A stretch of 8,563 nt of DNA from the NCBI GenBank assembly GCA_945929765.1, contig CAMEOL010000036.1, positions 1 to 8,563 of the forward strand, read 5' to 3'. Source of the DNA: an uncultured Gemella sp. GTDB taxonomy: Bacteria; Bacillota; Bacilli; Staphylococcales; Gemellaceae. The translations under genes were made by a program, and so were the position numbers. Below the pieces are notes generated by a model, which searched no databases, had not been told where the DNA came from, and saw only the letters and a list, made by a program, of their open reading frames with translations. Within the stretch, counting starts at the first letter, position 1. The number at the start of each line of letters is the position of its first letter. Shown here piece after piece: positions 6,490 through 8,563 of the stretch.

Positions 6490-7038
6490 CTATTTATCAG
6501 TAACGAGTATGGCGTATTGTTTTAATGTTACTCTTTCTCCTTTAACTATACGACAATCACGTAATGTTCCCTCATATTTCATTCCTGCTTTCTCCATAAC
6601 TCTTCCCGAATTTGGATTTCTTACATCATAAAAAGCTTGAATTCTATACAAATTAAGATCTTTAAATGCAAAATTTATTAATCTATTTACAGCTTCTGCC
6701 ATATAGCCTTGTCCCCAAAATTCTTTCCCGATTATATAACCTAACGTTGCCGTTTCATGTTTTTCAGAAAAATCTACAAATGATATTTCACCAATTAACT
6801 CCTTACTCTCTTTCAGCTCAATTCCCCAAGAATAAAAATTATTTTCTACATACATTTCCTCTAGTCTAATAAGTCTCTTACGCACATCTTCTACATTATC
6901 ATAGGGGTACCAAGTAACAAATCTTGTTACTTCATCATTATTTGCCCAATTAGTATACATAGATTGTGCATCTTGCATTGTCATCTTTCTCAAAATTAAT
7001 CTCTCTGTTTCTAATAACTTTGTTCCTAAATGTTGCAT
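6490..7038 (-). CDS. GNAT family N-acetyltransferase (RimJ/RimL-like)
   Basis: A 182-aa cytosolic acetyl-CoA-dependent acetyltransferase of the RimJ/RimL subgroup, which acetylates protein N-termini or small amines and antibiotics. It opens with the group's LLETERLILRKMTMQDAQSMY (8-28). It then has GYIIGKEFWGQGYMAEAV (100-117), the acetyl-CoA pyrophosphate-binding motif A in which WGQGYM matches Q/RxxGxG/A. Next come LNLYRIQAFYDVRNPNSGRV (128-147) and MEKAGMKYEGTLRD (148-161), typical of the C-terminal half. The ATG follows AGGAGGAG at slightly long spacing. It is probably transcribed alone: 267 bp separate it from rlmB upstream, and gdhA downstream has its own promoter. I found no clear promoter of its own. 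The substrate cannot be assigned; paralogues of this type are numerous in Firmicutes. Confidence 0.9.
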   Translation of the reverse strand: MQHLGTKLLETERLILRKMTMQDAQSMYTNWANNDEVTRFVTWYPYDNVEDVRKRLIRLEEMYVENNFYSWGIELKESKELIGEISFVDFSEKHETATLGYIIGKEFWGQGYMAEAVNRLINFAFKDLNLYRIQAFYDVRNPNSGRVMEKAGMKYEGTLRDCRIVKGERVTLKQYAILVTDK

Positions 7039-7099
7039 AACCTATCTCCTCCTAGTACTATCGTATTAATTAAAATTTACTTATAAGATATTTGGCAAC

Positions 7100-7140
7100 T
7101 GTGGTAATTTTAAAAATATTACACTTTATTTTTTACCACA
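7100..7140. repeat. TGTGGTAA inverted repeat upstream of the GNAT gene
   Basis: TGTGGTAA (7100-7107) and TTACCACA (7133-7140) are perfect inverted copies spanning 41 bp. Inner AAAATA/TATTTT stretches could lengthen the hairpin. It sits 62-102 bp before the acetyltransferase ATG, within the 267-bp gap after rlmB, which otherwise holds nothing I can name. A third copy of TTACCACA is at 1136-1143. It may be an operator or a small dispersed repeat; nothing decides between them. Confidence 0.4.
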
Positions 7141-7305
7141 TCATTTATTATTCAGTCACTTTATATAAACTTCATACTAATCAATAAACTGATACGAACA
7201 ATGACTAAAGAAACACGTTCTTTCTAGAAATCATTTTGTTTAGCCACAATATAATATTTATCATTTATTTCAAAAATAAAATGTTTTTGTTTTAACCTAG
7301 CTAGA

Positions 7306-8133
7306 TTATTGTTCTATTTTTATTCGTTCATACATTACAATTCCCGCCGCTACAGAGGCATTCAAACTTTGAGTTTTTCCTAACATTGGAAGATGATATA
7401 TGAAATCACAGGCATTCGTCACTGTAGAGCTCATACCTTCTCCTTCATTACCTATTACTATAGCTAGTGGTACATCTTTTGCAATTTTTGTATAATTTTC
7501 TGATTTTGCTGTAAGACTTGTCCCCGCAATCCAAAAACCTTTTTCTTTTAATTTTCCGATAGTATCCAATAAATTTCCTACTCTAATAACAGGCATATAT
7601 TCTATTGCTCCTGCCGATGCTTTCACTACAGTCTGACTTACTACTGCAGCTCGACGTTTCGGAATAATTACTGCTTTTACTCCACTTGCTTCTGCACTTC
7701 TTATAATTGCTCCTAGATTGTGAGGATCTTCTATATGGTCTAAAATTAATAATGTTGTTTCTTTTGAAATTTCTAAATTATTCAAAACCTCATCTAATTC
7801 ATAATATTTATACGGTGCTACATAAGCAATAACCCCTTGATGACGCTCTGATGTTGCATTGTCTAATTTTCGTTTTGGTACTTCTTGACACACTATTTTC
7901 TTTTCATTAGCGATATTAAAAATTGTTTTTAATCGTCCTTTTTCTATACCTTCTTGGAACAAAATTTTATTTATTTCTCTTCCTGCATTGATTGCTTCTA
8001 AAATACTATTACGTCCAGCTATTACTTCTTTGTCAGTATCGATAGTTTCCTCTTCAAAATAATTCTTCTCTTTTACTTTTCTTTTTAAACGTTCTTCTTT
8101 AAAATCTCGATTAGTTTTATTGTTCCTTCTCAT
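7306..8133 (-). CDS. rlmB: 23S rRNA (guanosine-2'-O-)-methyltransferase RlmB (SpoU/TrmH family)
   Basis: A SAM-dependent 2'-O-methyltransferase of the SPOUT class, 275 aa. E. coli RlmB methylates G2251 in the peptidyl-transferase region of 23S rRNA. The order is a basic N-terminal tail (1-35), an L30e-like substrate-binding domain (about 36-108, VIAGRNSILEAI...HQGVIAYVAPY), then the knotted catalytic domain. The latter shows motif 1 (LDHIEDPHNLGAIIRSAEAS, 131-150, with Asn139 and Arg145), motif 2 (IVIGNEGEGM, 225-234) and motif 3 (LPMLGKTQSLNASVAAGI, 248-265). The tail is about 30 residues longer than B. subtilis YacO and rich in Arg, Lys and Glu. No other Met lies between residue 1 and the domain, so I kept ATG 8133. 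The start overlaps mrnC by 17 bp and has no strong ribosome site, suggesting translational coupling. B. subtilis has the same cysS-mrnC-rlmB order. The target base is inferred from homology. Confidence 0.93.
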   Translation of the reverse strand: MRRNNKTNRDFKEERLKRKVKEKNYFEEETIDTDKEVIAGRNSILEAINAGREINKILFQEGIEKGRLKTIFNIANEKKIVCQEVPKRKLDNATSERHQGVIAYVAPYKYYELDEVLNNLEISKETTLLILDHIEDPHNLGAIIRSAEASGVKAVIIPKRRAAVVSQTVVKASAGAIEYMPVIRVGNLLDTIGKLKEKGFWIAGTSLTAKSENYTKIAKDVPLAIVIGNEGEGMSSTVTNACDFIYHLPMLGKTQSLNASVAAGIVMYERIKIEQ

Positions 8134-8560
8134 AAATTTCTATAATGTAATTAAACACTTCCTCCAATCTTGTATAATTTCTTTCTAAATATAAATAACC
8201 AAATACTGCTTCTAATCCTGTTGCTAATTTATACTCCATTATTGAAGCATTTTTTGCTTTTGAATTATTTTTTTGATTTTTGGCACGTCCATATATTTGT
8301 AATTCTTCATCAGTTAAAATGTTTTCATCTAACATTTGTTTCATAAATGCTGATTGTGCTCTTGCTGACACTATATTAGAAACTTGCTTATGTAGATCAT
8401 TAATTTTACCTAAATGATACTTCATAATATATTCTCTTGCCATAATGTCATATATGCTATCTCCTATATAAGCAAGTGCTAAAGCTTGCATTTGATTGGA
8501 ATTTGTTATATTTTTAGTTGTCAAATTTATCATATGAATAATAACATATTTTTCCAGCAC
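8117..8560 (-). CDS. mrnC: Mini-ribonuclease III (23S rRNA maturation)
   Basis: A single RNase III catalytic domain without the dsRNA-binding domain. In B. subtilis this enzyme trims 23S rRNA precursor ends, aided by ribosomal protein L3. The first signature, ALALAYIGDSIYDIMAREYI (26-45), carries the catalytic Asp34. NDLHKQVSNIVSARAQ (54-69) and GRAKNQKNNSKAKN (91-104) are family blocks. The second acidic motif, YKLATGLEAVFGYLYLE (110-126), carries Glu117. The 147-aa length is close to the usual 130-145. The start is uncertain: GTG at 8560 is three bases from the window edge and the frame is open to the edge. ATG 8533 would give 138 aa and place the Asp near residue 25, close to its position in B. 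subtilis, but has no clear ribosome site. The end overlaps rlmB by 17 bp. cysS is expected upstream, outside the window. Confidence 0.92.
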   Translation of the reverse strand: MLEKYVIIHMINLTTKNITNSNQMQALALAYIGDSIYDIMAREYIMKYHLGKINDLHKQVSNIVSARAQSAFMKQMLDENILTDEELQIYGRAKNQKNNSKAKNASIMEYKLATGLEAVFGYLYLERNYTRLEEVFNYIIEIYEKEQ

Positions 8561-8563
8561 AGT

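Noticed and set aside
6407..6869. Two plus-strand frames opposite the GNAT gene and the gdhA promoter
   Set aside because: They run antisense to a clear GNAT coding sequence, have no ribosome site and show no protein-like motifs.
7207..7223. AAAGAA-ACACG-TTCTTT stem
   Set aside because: Only six base pairs, one of them G-C, with no T-run and no link to a gene start; likely chance.
7262..7293. Hairpin plus T-rich stretch downstream of rlmB
   Set aside because: The T-run follows the hairpin only on the plus strand, where no gene ends. The stem is almost all A-T with a bulge, so it is not a convincing rlmB terminator.

Overview
The window looks like a chromosomal core segment of a very AT-rich, low-GC Gram-positive bacterium (Bacillota, class Bacilli). 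The evidence is long-form HPF, a YwfO-type HD phosphohydrolase, the Mini-III/RlmB pair, strong AGGAGG ribosome sites and sigma-A-like promoters. Gemella or a close relative is my best guess from the general look of the proteins, but I could not confirm a genus. I see no IS element, phage gene, CRISPR array, tRNA or rRNA.

Left part (1-3427), mostly rightward. A leftward gene starts at the very edge (only four codons visible), divergent from hpf. hpf is a single-gene unit with a near-consensus promoter, a structured leader and its own terminator. After about 300 bp without a gene comes a three-gene operon: a class I glutamine-amidotransferase-like hydrolase (peptidase C26, PuuD-like), a DJ-1/PfpI-family protein, and a DUF4097-type protein with repeated T(I/V)NGD turns. 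It ends at a nested hairpin that can serve as terminator in both directions.

Right part (3652-8563), all leftward. In transcription order: Mini-ribonuclease III (mrnC) overlapping 23S rRNA methyltransferase rlmB; a RimJ/RimL-like GNAT acetyltransferase; glutamate dehydrogenase; and the HD-domain phosphohydrolase ywfO. The last two have good promoters of their own, and a clear intrinsic terminator separates them.

The most notable observation is in the glutamate dehydrogenase gene. Its reading frame is intact for 419 codons except for one in-frame TAA where this family has Glu (the WSEEEV segment). The stop removes the last 50 residues, although the sequence beyond it still reads as a normal GDH C-terminus up to a second natural stop. 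This looks like a recent single-base nonsense mutation, a sequencing error or, less likely, readthrough.

Smaller points are a short intergenic motif (TGTGGTAA) found near two unrelated genes, and inverted or direct repeats around the hpf promoter. I found no convincing undescribed multi-gene system; most of the window is ordinary housekeeping sequence.
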